Of a stretch of DNA of 64,000 nt, positions 1-7,979 are shown piece after piece. The stretch spans positions 620,001-684,000 of the forward strand of contig NZ_VDND01000002.1 of the NCBI RefSeq assembly GCF_007665395.1. The letters are read 5' to 3'. Positions within the stretch are counted from its first letter, which is position 1, and every line of letters starts with the position of its first letter. This DNA is from Pseudomonas oryzihabitans (GTDB taxonomy: Bacteria > Pseudomonadota > Gammaproteobacteria > Pseudomonadales > Pseudomonadaceae). The position numbers and the translations under genes were made by a program. The notes beneath the pieces were generated by a model. It was not told the DNA's origin, did not search any database, and saw nothing but the letters and a program-made list of their open reading frames with translations.

Positions 1-776
1 CCGAAAAGTAAAATTTCATTAACTTCGGTTAGGCACTTAAAAAGATAGTTCCAATAGGTCGATAGGATTGGTGAGCTATTTATGACAGAGCTTTTATATT
101 TAACATGCGTTAGAACTAGGTGAGATCCAAATCTATCCATGTTCAAATTTAATTCATGGCGTTGCAATTTATAGATTGTTTCTAGGTGCTCCATGAATAA
201 GGGGGAGCCGTGAAGGTGTAAATAGTATCCAAAATCCCTGCCCCGTCGCCGCTCTAGATTTTCCTGCGCAAAACCGGAGTTTAAAATTCCGTCGACCAAC
301 GTTCCACTATATCCAGATAGAATTCCTGCGTCGATAAAATGGGAATAGATAAGTCTGTCGTAGTTGAGCGTGGCAATATGGCTGCGTGTGCTTCTTACAA
401 AGTTTGCTAATGAATCAAAAAAGTCCCAGTTTGTGGGGCCGTCATAGTTATGAAGGCGGGTAGCAATTTTATGGATGAATTTTGATATTGCTTCCGGAAA
501 TTCCTGCCCTTCTGGAGATAGCCAGTGTATATCATTTGGCCCAATATCGTTTAGGACTTTGCATGCTGCGACCGCTTGATGGAGTATTCCGAGATCTTCT
601 TCTCCTGCGGGATGCTGGTCTTGCTGTCCTGTACATCTGCAAATCAGTGTTTTCTGATGTTCGTTCAATACGTTAGGCATCCCCCAGACGTCACGGATGG
701 CGTTAGTAAGATTGAAATGGATAGGGTCTGTCGCCATGCCCAATCCATTGCCAAAAATAATCAGCTTCCTTGGCAT
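1..776 (-). CDS. SIR2-like NADase-fold protein, C-terminus cut by window edge
   Basis: The frame is open from an ATG at 776 to the left edge, giving 258 residues with no stop, so it is partial. Hallmarks of the prokaryotic SIR2-like fold are visible: a nucleotide-binding glycine loop FGNGLG (residues 8-13), TLNYD (136-140) carrying the putative catalytic Asn138, and LHLHGS (186-191) carrying His189. In characterised bacterial defence sirtuins such an Asn/His pair hydrolyses NAD+. Base composition is AT-rich relative to the chromosome. An AGGA motif lies about 8 bp before the ATG. It is co-directional with, and 205 bp downstream of, the 94-aa gene, so it is probably in the same operon. SIR2 assignment is from motifs; the exact subfamily and the C-terminal domain are unknown. 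Confidence 0.75.
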   Translation of the reverse strand, partial: MPRKLIIFGNGLGMATDPIHFNLTNAIRDVWGMPNVLNEHQKTLICRCTGQQDQHPAGEEDLGILHQAVAACKVLNDIGPNDIHWLSPEGQEFPEAISKFIHKIATRLHNYDGPTNWDFFDSLANFVRSTRSHIATLNYDRLIYSHFIDAGILSGYSGTLVDGILNSGFAQENLERRRGRDFGYYLHLHGSPLFMEHLETIYKLQRHELNLNMDRFGSHLVLTHVKYKSSVINSSPILSTYWNYLFKCLTEVNEILLF

Positions 777-981
777 ATTTGCGATCCTGTATTCCTTGAA
801 ATCTCTTGTGCAATCCTAAGTTTCGGGGCTCAATCCTTAGTGGATTCTTCGATTTAAAGCCGCTGAGTCTCTGGTGTGCAATAAGGATTTAGGGTTTCTT
901 TGTGGGGGTTGCTGTTTTCAAACGATAGATTTGGTTGTAGTGTTTCTTGAAAGACGGCCGTGGTTGCTATTCGTTAAATTG

Positions 982-1266
982 TCAATCTTTGATCGAATAA
1001 ATCCTTGAAAGCTTTTCGGCGATCTTGTTGTATATATCAAACGACTTAAGCGTTTTCGCAGTAGGACTTTGATTTTCGAAAAACATTTCCCCTTCCATGA
1101 CTAAAACATGTTTCTCCATTCGGGCATTGTAGATTTCCATTCCCGGTATGAAGGAGGGGTCCGCTCGCAGCTCTTTGTTAGCAATTGCTATCAGTTCGTC
1201 TTTTGTTTTGAAATTTTTCACTCGTTTTTCCTTATACGCATCCTTCGGAAAGTTTGAAGGGTTCAC
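982..1266 (-). CDS. Small protein translationally coupled to SIR2 gene
   Basis: A 94-aa basic, soluble protein with no recognised family. It starts at a GTG (1266) that overlaps the last 35 bases of the upstream SIR2 gene in another frame, with a GGAAAG motif directly before it. This overlap implies translational coupling and a matched production ratio. The N-terminus is lysine-rich (residues 8-24) and the rest looks mixed alpha/beta. Possible roles are an accessory, inhibitor or sensor subunit of the SIR2 effector, but that is inferred only from gene position. I did not recognise any motif. Confidence 0.65.
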   Translation of the reverse strand: MNPSNFPKDAYKEKRVKNFKTKDELIAIANKELRADPSFIPGMEIYNARMEKHVLVMEGEMFFENQSPTAKTLKSFDIYNKIAEKLSRIYSIKD

Positions 1267-2605
1267 CTTTCCGAAGCTTATCTAGGACGTTTACCGTTGC
1301 GTCGGAATACTTCCTTGTAAAGCTGTTGTCACCCTTTCCTGTCTTGAGCTTGAAGTGATATGGATTGTCCGACTCTTTCATGTCGAAGCCGGTCATTTCG
1401 CACAGAAGTTCAATTAGTTTGTTAGCCCTGTGCCAAGTCGGATAACCAAGCTTTTCAGCTACAAGTTGAAGGGTGTATGGGTACTGCGCGTTTATATTGG
1501 CAGCGCCGTCAAGTGTAGTAATACCAAGAATCTTGGCGAAATTCTCATCGCTATCAACAGCGTGCTCTAGGGTTTGAAAATTTACTTCAATTCTTTTTGT
1601 CGGAATATCCCGGCGTACTAGGTTTATCGTGCGGGCCATTAGAGCGCGTAGGAGTTTTACATTTATCTTGTCGATTGCTCCATTATTTCCGAAAGCTTCA
1701 AACACCCAGCTGAATGATTTTGCAGTAATACTTTTTATCCGAATATTCACGCCGTCAGCCACATTTAGGATTCGGTCCCTGGCGGGATAGCTCTCATCGG
1801 TGATAGAGTCGTCCCACTCAAGTATATAAATATTAGGCATTGTTTCTTGAGCGGCCTTGAACATTCGACTGACGTCGTAAAGCACACTTTTCACATTAGG
1901 ATCATTTGCGCTATACCCTACAAAAAGTAAAGGGTGTTCAGCAAAGTAAGTCAGGAGCTTGGCACTGAGGTAACGTTTGTCTTTTTCGAAATCTAGATAG
2001 TCTTCAGCCGTAAGAACAATTGAGCTTGGCGTTGAGCTGCATCCATGTATCTTGAAAATCTCTCCCACAGAAAGGTACGGTTTCGTTAAGAGCTGTTGGC
2101 CTACGATCTTTTCATATTCGGGAAATAGGTGCTCAAGGGTCTGATCGTAATTGGTAGTTATAATGGCGTGAGGGCTCATCGCCCTAAGTGCTTGGAGCTC
2201 AGCCCGTAGGTTTTCTGCGCAGCTCTCGATGATATCTTTTGGCTCCAGCTCTGAGATTATCCGAGCGGTTTCATACTTTATGAAACTGTCAGCTGCATGT
2301 TGCTCTGAGTATAGCTCTTGTGGGAAGTTTTCCTTGCCGTCTGTCCATGCCCATTCTCTGTAACTTTCCGAATAAAGGGAGCCTATTTCAATGAAGGACA
2401 TTCGCTTTTGTTTGTAATATGCAAAGTCTTGAACGATTAGTGGGCATCGCTGAGCTAGAGTCTTTAAGAGCTCTTCCCAGTTAGGGGCGCCTATGTATCT
2501 TTTTGAGAATCCCGAACCTACGAATAAGATTGGCTGGCAAGCGGCTTGACCAAAGACATTCAAAATGTCCGCTCTTACCTCATCTTGGTACTTGGTGTAA
2601 CTCAT
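1232..2605 (-). CDS. SIR2-like domain protein (putative NAD+-hydrolysing defence effector)
   Basis: This 457-aa protein has an N-terminal SIR2-like domain: ILFVGSGFS (26-34) nucleotide loop, ITTNYD (149-154) with catalytic-type Asn152, FKIHG (184-188) with His187, and LLFVGYSANDPN (226-237), a motif typical of this family. The C-terminal ~200 residues match no domain I know and may sense the trigger. Start chosen at ATG 2605 (MSYTKYQ), preceded by AAAAGGAA; the frame stays open upstream to 2881 but that part is low-complexity and non-conserved in appearance. Bacterial SIR2 proteins of this type abort phage infection by depleting NAD+ (known for ThsA, DSR2 and SIR2-HerA). It heads a leftward three-gene unit in satellite cargo, supporting a defence role. 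Confidence 0.85.
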   Translation of the reverse strand: MSYTKYQDEVRADILNVFGQAACQPILFVGSGFSKRYIGAPNWEELLKTLAQRCPLIVQDFAYYKQKRMSFIEIGSLYSESYREWAWTDGKENFPQELYSEQHAADSFIKYETARIISELEPKDIIESCAENLRAELQALRAMSPHAIITTNYDQTLEHLFPEYEKIVGQQLLTKPYLSVGEIFKIHGCSSTPSSIVLTAEDYLDFEKDKRYLSAKLLTYFAEHPLLFVGYSANDPNVKSVLYDVSRMFKAAQETMPNIYILEWDDSITDESYPARDRILNVADGVNIRIKSITAKSFSWVFEAFGNNGAIDKINVKLLRALMARTINLVRRDIPTKRIEVNFQTLEHAVDSDENFAKILGITTLDGAANINAQYPYTLQLVAEKLGYPTWHRANKLIELLCEMTGFDMKESDNPYHFKLKTGKGDNSFTRKYSDATVNVLDKLRKGEPFKLSEGCV

Positions 2606-2927
2606 GGCTTCCGTTCCTTTTGGCTTCGCGCGGTCAAAGTTAGATCGACAGAGGGCTATCAGGTGACAACAGTCAGCGAGCTGTGCTGCAGGGATCCGCA
2701 GGCTTTTCTCTGCACCGTTTCCTGTCATATCGGCCAGTCCTAGCACGGCTTTAACGGCAGTGCAGGGGTGCAGAAAAACCGACACATTTAGCCCGCAGGT
2801 GTGGCGGGGGGACAACGGCGCGCGCTGGGGTAAGAGGCCCGCAGCAGCCGGAGACGGACGGTTGGGAACGAATCCCTGCAAGTGGTATCAGATCGCCATC
2901 TTGGAACCACTTGCAGGGATAGCAGCT
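2606..2927. other. Divergent intergenic region between SIR2 operon and rightward unknown gene
   Basis: This 322-bp stretch separates two divergent genes and must hold promoters for both. It contains a perfect inverted repeat next to the rightward gene (annotated separately). Open frames read through it in several directions, but their translations look random. No other structure was recognised. Confidence 0.5.
2872..2920. repeat. Perfect 15-bp inverted repeat upstream of rightward gene
   Basis: ATCCCTGCAAGTGGT at 2872-2886 is repeated as its exact reverse complement at 2906-2920, with a 19-bp spacer. The right arm ends 7 bp before the ATG at 2928 and supplies the only purine-rich stretch (GCAGGGA) that could act as its ribosome binding site. 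The repeat could therefore be an operator or an mRNA hairpin masking the start. It lacks a T-tract, so it is not a standard terminator. Confidence 0.7.
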
Positions 2928-3419
2928 ATGGATCGTGTCGTCGCCCAGATCTCCCAGGTTCTCGACTGGGAATACCTCATCGCGCTGGAAAGCAGCCTGA
3001 CCGCTCGCGGTCTCATCAACGGAAAGGTGCAGGCTGAGCTGGATCGCCATGCCTATACCCTTGCCCGGCGCTATCTGCTGAAAAAGGCCAAGCTGGGCAA
3101 CGGCCCGTTCTCCGCCGCGGAAGAAGAAATTCTCGAGGTCCTGGCCGGCGCTGTGACTGCGCTGCGGCGTTCACGGCAGTTGCCGCACAACATCATCAAG
3201 AGCCTGCGCGCTGGTGGCTTGATTGCTGCCGTACAGCGCAGCGTCTGCCACTCAGGTGTTCTTCAATGCCGCACCGACTTCGAGGCGGACGGCGTGGCGC
3301 GCGGCACCTTCGACGCCATCGTAAATCGCCATCCCAGCGAGTTCGACGCTGATACGGTGGCGATGGCCGGCCTGCAATCAGCTCTGCCCATGCAGCAGCC
3401 TTTGCAGGTGGCTAGCTGA
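2928..3419 (+). CDS. Uncharacterised protein of satellite element
   Basis: A 163-aa protein predicted to be largely helical, with a basic central part (LLKKAK near 46-51). The open frame extends upstream to 2760, but ATG 2928 is the first start where the translation looks like protein, and it is preceded by GCAGGGA. It is the only rightward gene in the element besides none other, ending convergently with the coiled-coil gene at 3480 across a hairpin terminator. The sequence is GC-rich like the element's replication genes and unlike the neighbouring SIR2 cargo. No family recognised. Confidence 0.6.
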   Translation: MDRVVAQISQVLDWEYLIALESSLTARGLINGKVQAELDRHAYTLARRYLLKKAKLGNGPFSAAEEEILEVLAGAVTALRRSRQLPHNIIKSLRAGGLIAAVQRSVCHSGVLQCRTDFEADGVARGTFDAIVNRHPSEFDADTVAMAGLQSALPMQQPLQVAS

Positions 3420-3433
3420 CTCGTACGTGTGGA

Positions 3434-3467
3434 AAGCAAAAGGCCTCCCGTAGGCGGCCTGTTGCTT
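3434..3467. terminator. Bidirectional hairpin between convergent genes
   Basis: AAGCAA/TTGCTT and AGGCC/GGCCT arms (3434-3445 and 3456-3467) form a long stem around a 10-nt loop in the 60-bp gap between two convergent genes. Position and symmetry suggest a shared terminator, although T-tracts are short. Confidence 0.5.
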
Positions 3468-3479
3468 GCCAGGGAAGAG

Positions 3480-4262
3480 CTAGGCGCTATGCCGCTGACC
3501 TTGCTGCTCAAGTAGCGCCTGCGCCTCGGCCCGCTGGCGGTTGAGCGCGATAGGGTTGGTTGCGCGGCCTCTCAATTCGTAGGCGGTTATGTCCAGGACC
3601 TGCAGGTCTTGCTCGAGTGGATCCACGTCGGCCGGCTCGGCGGTTGCTGCGGCCTCGTCGACCAGCGTTGCCAGGGCACGCTCCAGTCGTCCCCGCGCAG
3701 CCTGTTTTCGCTCAGTCTGGCCAGAGACGGTGTAACTGTCGCCAATAACGTCCTCGCTGATCACTGCCTGTAGATGCTTGGCCTCCTGGCGCTTAACCAG
3801 CCTTAGCCAGGTGCGCCCCTCAACCGTGGCGAACAGCGCCGCCGATGCGACGGCCAGGCGATAGTCGCCATAGATCCCCACGGCCTTCTCCTGGGCAATG
3901 TCATAGGCCCGACGCGCATAGGCCGTTTCCACCTGGGCGAGCAGATAGCTCGGCTCCAGTTCGCTCGCCAGTTCCTCGTAGCTCTCGGCCAGCTCGCGCT
4001 TGTCCAGCTCGGCGCGCTTCACCTTCAAGATCTCCGGCTTCGGCTCGCCATCTGCAGCGCGGAAGGCCGCTCGCCATTCGGTGCCGGCCGTCTCCGATTC
4101 GTGCCGGGCGGCGCTGGCTGCAGCACGATGCTTTTCCACCCGCTTGCCAAGGGCGGTCAGCGTCTCGCGCTGGGCCAGGTAGTCGGCTTTCAGCCGGTCA
4201 TGATTGGCCAGGGCAGCGGCGACGTCTTCTGGGAGGGCGGTGGTGTGGGTTTCGGTACTCAT
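3480..4262 (-). CDS. Coiled-coil protein of unknown function (satellite element)
   Basis: A 260-aa protein rich in Ala, Glu, Arg and Leu with long predicted helices, compatible with a coiled coil across residues ~25-110 and again ~180-260. Start chosen at ATG 4262 (MSTETHT); the open frame continues upstream into Pro/Arg-rich low-complexity sequence without a good start. It lies at the far end of the leftward replication operon, separated from the DUF927 gene by a 401-bp gap holding an iteron-like array. No signal peptide or membrane segment is seen. Elements of this type often carry an Ala/Glu-rich gene here, but I do not recognise its function. Confidence 0.65.
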   Translation of the reverse strand: MSTETHTTALPEDVAAALANHDRLKADYLAQRETLTALGKRVEKHRAAASAARHESETAGTEWRAAFRAADGEPKPEILKVKRAELDKRELAESYEELASELEPSYLLAQVETAYARRAYDIAQEKAVGIYGDYRLAVASAALFATVEGRTWLRLVKRQEAKHLQAVISEDVIGDSYTVSGQTERKQAARGRLERALATLVDEAAATAEPADVDPLEQDLQVLDITAYELRGRATNPIALNRQRAEAQALLEQQGQRHSA

Positions 4263-4663
4263 GGGGTGTCTCTCGTTTGGGGTTGGGGTGCTCGGGACCG
4301 ACCTTGCTCGAGCATGGGCAGCCGTCGCGGTTGGGTTTGGGTGGATCAAGTGAAGCGAGTGGCGTCAAGCACTTTGTGCCAGAACACCCTTGTTCGTGTC
4401 TGAAAACGCAAATCGACCGGGAACGTGGGCACGCGGACAAAACCGCTCTGGAATGCGGGTTTGCGAGTGGGAATTTGATCCCACCCTTTTTCGAGCGGGA
4501 ACAAAGGGAGGAGGGAGGCTATTACTTGAACAGAGTTGTGTTCCCACATTCCCACTCTCGTAATTCAAATGGGAACGCTGCAACCCGCGTCGTTGCTGGC
4601 CTGTTCCCAAGTTCCCACTGTTCCCGCTGAAAACAGTCAGCAAGGGGTTATCTACTAAGAGAT
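4263..4663. other. Noncoding gap with iteron-like repeats; putative satellite replication origin
   Basis: This 401-bp region directly follows the helicase gene. Between 4419 and 4627 the hexamer TTCCCA, its complement or a close variant occurs about nine times: GGGAAC at 4419, 4497 and 4571; TTCCCAC at 4541 and 4549; GTTCCCA at 4603 and 4611; GTTCCCG at 4620; plus the palindromic pair GTGGGA/TCCCAC at 4467-4484. The copies at 4603, 4611 and 4620 are spaced 8-9 bp. P4 replication uses iterons bound by its primase/helicase alpha protein near the alpha gene, so this is a reasonable origin candidate by analogy. Confidence 0.55.
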
Positions 4664-6454
4664 TCATGCTTGACTCTCTCCCTCGGTTTCCAAGCGCTCG
4701 GGGTCGATGACGTAGAACCGAGCATTGCCTCCGCCTGGCGTGCGATAGCGTTTCGTGCGCCGGGAGGTGCGGGCCTCTTCATCCACCTTGGCCAGCGCAT
4801 TGGCTTCCACCAGGGCGCGCAGGATCCGCTCCTTGCCATAGCCGGCCGCCGCTTCGAGCAGTGCGGGCGCGTTGAATAGGTAGAGCCGGCGATCGTCGAT
4901 CAGCTCGTAGAAGCCGGCCCGATCGCGCACGGTCGACGCCGCGTGCTCGGCGTGGATCCAGGAGAAGCGGCTGTCGCCGTGCAGGGCGATGAAATCGCCG
5001 ATACCGCGCAGGATCTGGCGCTCCTCGGCGTTGCCATCACCCATCCTGGCGAGCCATTCGCCGAACAGCTGGCGGCAGGCATTACCCGCCGCGCCGACCG
5101 GCCAGCCCAGCAGGCTGCGTTCCGCCGCCAGTTCGCCGGCCAGGGCGAGCACGGCGAACCGATCTGCCACCCGGCCGGCCTGGGAGCTTTCCGTGCGGAA
5201 GGTGGCGCGCACCTGGCGAAAGCGCTCGAGCAAGTCTTCAGGCGTCTTGAGCAGGCTTTCCACGAATGCCGGCCCTAGGTGGCCATAGTCCTGGCCGACG
5301 GCATCGGTCAGCAGCCGGTGGAATTCCTGACCGGTGAGGCCATGCACGTCGTCGAACGCCCGAAAGGGGCGAGTACCGGCGTTCACGTCCACCATGCGCA
5401 GCTCCGCGCCGGCATGGGCGCCGTTACCGGCGATGGCGGCGTGCTCGGATAGCGAGCGCTCGCCGCTGGACAGCGCCAGGACCCGCCAGGTCAGCTTGGC
5501 CCGGCCCTCACGCTCGCGGGTCATGGTGCTCTTGCCCATGCCGTTGGCGATGGCGTAGGCCATCTCCTGGACGCGCTTGGGGTCGGCGCGCTTGATCTCG
5601 TCCAGGATCAGCACCGTATCATTGCGTGAGGCTGCCTCGATTTCCACGCCGCCCTTGGACACGTCCCAGGACGCGGCAAAGGTGCCGGGGTTGCCCCAGA
5701 CCGACGCCGCGAGCAGCTGTGCCAGTGACTTGCCGCTCGAGGAATCGCCGACCAGGTGGATGCCGCCGCCGTTAATGCCCAGCTTGGCCAGAAGCGGCCC
5801 GGCCAGGGCGCAGCACACGGCCAGGATCAGCACCGGGTTGCCCAGGCAGTACGGCGCGATCTGCGCTTGCCAGTTGGCCAGCGTGCCCTTGCTGGTGAAC
5901 AGGTTCACTGCCCGGCCGGAGTCCTGATAGCGCACGTTGTCACCGCCGATCACGCGCGACGGCAGGACGAAGGCGCCGGACTCATGCCAGCCTGGCTTGG
6001 TGGTGGTGGCGATCACCCGCGCCGGGGCGTGGTAGCTGGCGAGGTACGGCGCGACGTGGCGGCGCTGGTGGTACTCGATGGCCAGCCCCTGGCGCATGAG
6101 TGCCTTGAGCACCTCGTCGGCCTTGCCGGCCAGGGCTTCCATGGGCATGACCCACTCAATGCGCTTGCCGCGATAGCGGAAGCTGAGCAGGCGGCCAATG
6201 CTGCCGTCCTCGGTGTTCACCGTCTCGGCGTCGACGTGCAGTGGCGAGCAAATCCAGTAGTCGAAGGGCACCGGCTTGTCTTCCGGCCCGCTGTGCTTCA
6301 CCCCGTGGTACCAGGTGCCTTCGCGGAATTGCTTGCCCTCCTTGAAGACAGGGCGGTCGTAGACGGCAAAGCACGGCCGGTCGAGGGTGTCGCGGTCCGG
6401 TGCCTTGGGTTCACCGACCAGGCTCAGGCCGCTTTTCGCTTCGGGTGCGCTCAT
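4664..6454 (-). CDS. DUF927 domain replication helicase
   Basis: A 596-aa protein of the DUF927 family, ATPases found with primases in P4-like satellites and plasmids. A Walker A loop GDSSSGKS (residues 236-243) and Walker B VLILDE (281-286) are intact, as is a preceding hydrophobic stretch (LILAVCCALAGPLLAK). The C-terminal ~90 residues look like a separate winged-helix-type tail ending in a basic segment. It starts at ATG 6454, overlapping the primase stop by 4 bp, so the two are translationally coupled and probably act together to open and prime the element's origin. The iteron-like array lies immediately downstream. Helicase function is inferred from family and context. Confidence 0.85.
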   Translation of the reverse strand: MSAPEAKSGLSLVGEPKAPDRDTLDRPCFAVYDRPVFKEGKQFREGTWYHGVKHSGPEDKPVPFDYWICSPLHVDAETVNTEDGSIGRLLSFRYRGKRIEWVMPMEALAGKADEVLKALMRQGLAIEYHQRRHVAPYLASYHAPARVIATTTKPGWHESGAFVLPSRVIGGDNVRYQDSGRAVNLFTSKGTLANWQAQIAPYCLGNPVLILAVCCALAGPLLAKLGINGGGIHLVGDSSSGKSLAQLLAASVWGNPGTFAASWDVSKGGVEIEAASRNDTVLILDEIKRADPKRVQEMAYAIANGMGKSTMTREREGRAKLTWRVLALSSGERSLSEHAAIAGNGAHAGAELRMVDVNAGTRPFRAFDDVHGLTGQEFHRLLTDAVGQDYGHLGPAFVESLLKTPEDLLERFRQVRATFRTESSQAGRVADRFAVLALAGELAAERSLLGWPVGAAGNACRQLFGEWLARMGDGNAEERQILRGIGDFIALHGDSRFSWIHAEHAASTVRDRAGFYELIDDRRLYLFNAPALLEAAAGYGKERILRALVEANALAKVDEEARTSRRTKRYRTPGGGNARFYVIDPERLETEGESQA

Positions 6455-7458
6455 GCCGGCACCTCCCAGCGTCCGCTTTGCCAGAGGTGCAGGTCGTTGA
6501 AGTCGGACAGCTCCGCCGGGCCGTCATAGGGCCAATCGGGGAAGACCACGAGGGCTTCCGCCGCGGCTGCCGCCCGGTTCGCCGCGGCGCGGCCGGGATT
6601 GCCCAGGGTGAGCCGGTCGTCGTCGCCAGCGATCACCAGCTCGACGCGCCGGCCGAAGCGCTCGCGCATGGCCAGAGCCACCGGCTTGAGGTTGCCGGCG
6701 TTGAGCGCGCAGACCACCGGCGCGCCGGTGTGGTGGTGCAGGGTCGCACCCGTGGCCCAGCCCTCGCAGATGTACAGCCGGGCGCCGTCCTGGACCTTGC
6801 CCAGCGGGCAATAGCAGCCCTGCACACGACCGCCGGCGAGGAAGCGCTTATTGCCCTGGCCATCGATGATCTGCAGGTTGACCAGGCGCCCGCCTAGGAC
6901 CAGGGGCACCGCCAGCCGGCCGTGCGAAATCTGGCGCAGTCCGAACGGTTCTACCTGCTTCGCCTGCAAGTAGGTGTGCAGCCGATCCACTGACTTGCCG
7001 TGCTGCCAGAGCAAGGCCGCCTGACGCGCCGCAGCGGCCTGCTTGTCCTGCAGCTGGGCCTCCGCGTCGCGTTGTTGCTGCTCAAGGCGCTGGCGGGTGG
7101 CCTGGGCGTCGGCCGAGGGTTGGACATCCCCCCTGGCGAGCGCTTCGAACAGCCCCAGGCCGAGGCGTTGATCGATCTCCCGCGCCGCGTCGCCCTGACG
7201 GCAGCCGCGCAGGTAGGCCAGCAGCGACACCAGGTCGCCGCCGTGGGCGGCGCTGTCGGCGAAGTCGTTCCACTTGCCGCTGTCCAGGGAGACGCCGAAG
7301 GAACCGGCCTGGCGGTCGCCGCGAGCGGCGTTGGGCGCGACCCATTCGCGACCCTGGCGACTGCCCTTCGGCAGCCACTCGGGGAGCAGGGTGGTGGCGT
7401 TGGCCAGGGCGTGGAGCGCGGCCTGGCGGATGAGGTCGGGAATGCGGCTCTCAGACAT
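6451..7458 (-). CDS. TOPRIM-domain primase-like protein
   Basis: A 335-aa protein. Its N-terminal part (residues ~50-85, with GSFGVSLDSGKWNDF) matches the region that follows the zinc ribbon in P4 alpha/DnaG-type primases, but the zinc-binding cysteines are absent. A charged coiled-coil linker (115-150) leads to a TOPRIM domain with YICEGWATG (229-237, catalytic-type Glu232) and VIAGDDD (275-281). It overlaps both neighbours in the operon (8 bp upstream, 4 bp downstream). In phage P4 primase and helicase are one protein; here the functions appear split over two genes. It likely primes replication of the element. Confidence 0.85.
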   Translation of the reverse strand: MSESRIPDLIRQAALHALANATTLLPEWLPKGSRQGREWVAPNAARGDRQAGSFGVSLDSGKWNDFADSAAHGGDLVSLLAYLRGCRQGDAAREIDQRLGLGLFEALARGDVQPSADAQATRQRLEQQQRDAEAQLQDKQAAAARQAALLWQHGKSVDRLHTYLQAKQVEPFGLRQISHGRLAVPLVLGGRLVNLQIIDGQGNKRFLAGGRVQGCYCPLGKVQDGARLYICEGWATGATLHHHTGAPVVCALNAGNLKPVALAMRERFGRRVELVIAGDDDRLTLGNPGRAAANRAAAAAEALVVFPDWPYDGPAELSDFNDLHLWQSGRWEVPA

Positions 7459-7729
7459 TGGCCACCCCCTCGCGTACAGCAGCGGTACGGGCGGCGCGGT
7501 ACAGGTCTGAGGCGTCGGCCAGCAGCACGCGGACGGCCTCGGCGACGTTGAGCAAGTCCTGGCTGGCGGCGTCCTTCATGGTCATGCAGGTGAGGCTATC
7601 GACCAGGCCGTAGGCGGCGCTCAGGCGCACGTCGGCGCACTCGGACAGCGCGGCAAAGGGTTGGCTGCTGTCGAGCAGCAGCACCGGGTTGTGGCTGGGG
7701 TTGGTCTTCAACGGAATCAGCTCACTCAT
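7451..7729 (-). CDS. Small DUF3077/DUF6124-like protein
   Basis: A 92-aa acidic helical protein. The pattern of an N-terminal extended segment (NPVLLLDSSQPF) followed by two helices rich in Ala and Leu resembles the small DUF3077/DUF6124 proteins common in Pseudomonas genomes and islands; this match is by memory of pattern and is tentative. Start at ATG 7729; its end overlaps the primase start by 8 bp, and its start overlaps the upstream gene's stop, so it is part of the coupled replication operon. Function unknown. Confidence 0.6.
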   Translation of the reverse strand: MSELIPLKTNPSHNPVLLLDSSQPFAALSECADVRLSAAYGLVDSLTCMTMKDAASQDLLNVAEAVRVLLADASDLYRAARTAAVREGVANV

Positions 7730-7979
7730 GGCCGGCCCCCGTCTGCACCATGGCCAGCCGGAGGCGTAGCAGGGAGAGCGGCACCTGGCGGATGTGGAGC
7801 TGGCCAGCCTGCTCGGCGGCATGGACCTCGGCGCGCAGCTGGTCAGCGACTCCCGGTTGATGGTTCAGCGCGTCAACGGCATCGAGCATGGCTTCGAGGG
7901 CAGGGCGCGAAGGCGACTGGCCGGCTGGGTTGGCCAACTCGGTCAGCAGCTGGTGGAGAGCACCGATGGAATCAGCCAT
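7722..7979 (-). CDS. Small helical protein of satellite replication operon
   Basis: An 85-aa protein, apparently all helical, with no cysteine, signal peptide or recognised motif. ATG at 7979 overlaps the end of the Ash/Icd-like frame by 8 bp, and its own stop overlaps the next start by 8 bp. This chain of overlaps from 8685 to 4664 indicates one polycistronic leftward message. Function unknown. Confidence 0.55.
   Translation of the reverse strand: MADSIGALHQLLTELANPAGQSPSRPALEAMLDAVDALNHQPGVADQLRAEVHAAEQAGQLHIRQVPLSLLRLRLAMVQTGAGHE

Noticed and set aside
2606..2881. N-terminal extension of the 457-aa SIR2 protein
   Set aside because: The added 92 residues are Pro/Arg/Cys-rich and unlike the rest; ATG 2605 has a good ribosome site and directly precedes the SIR2 domain.
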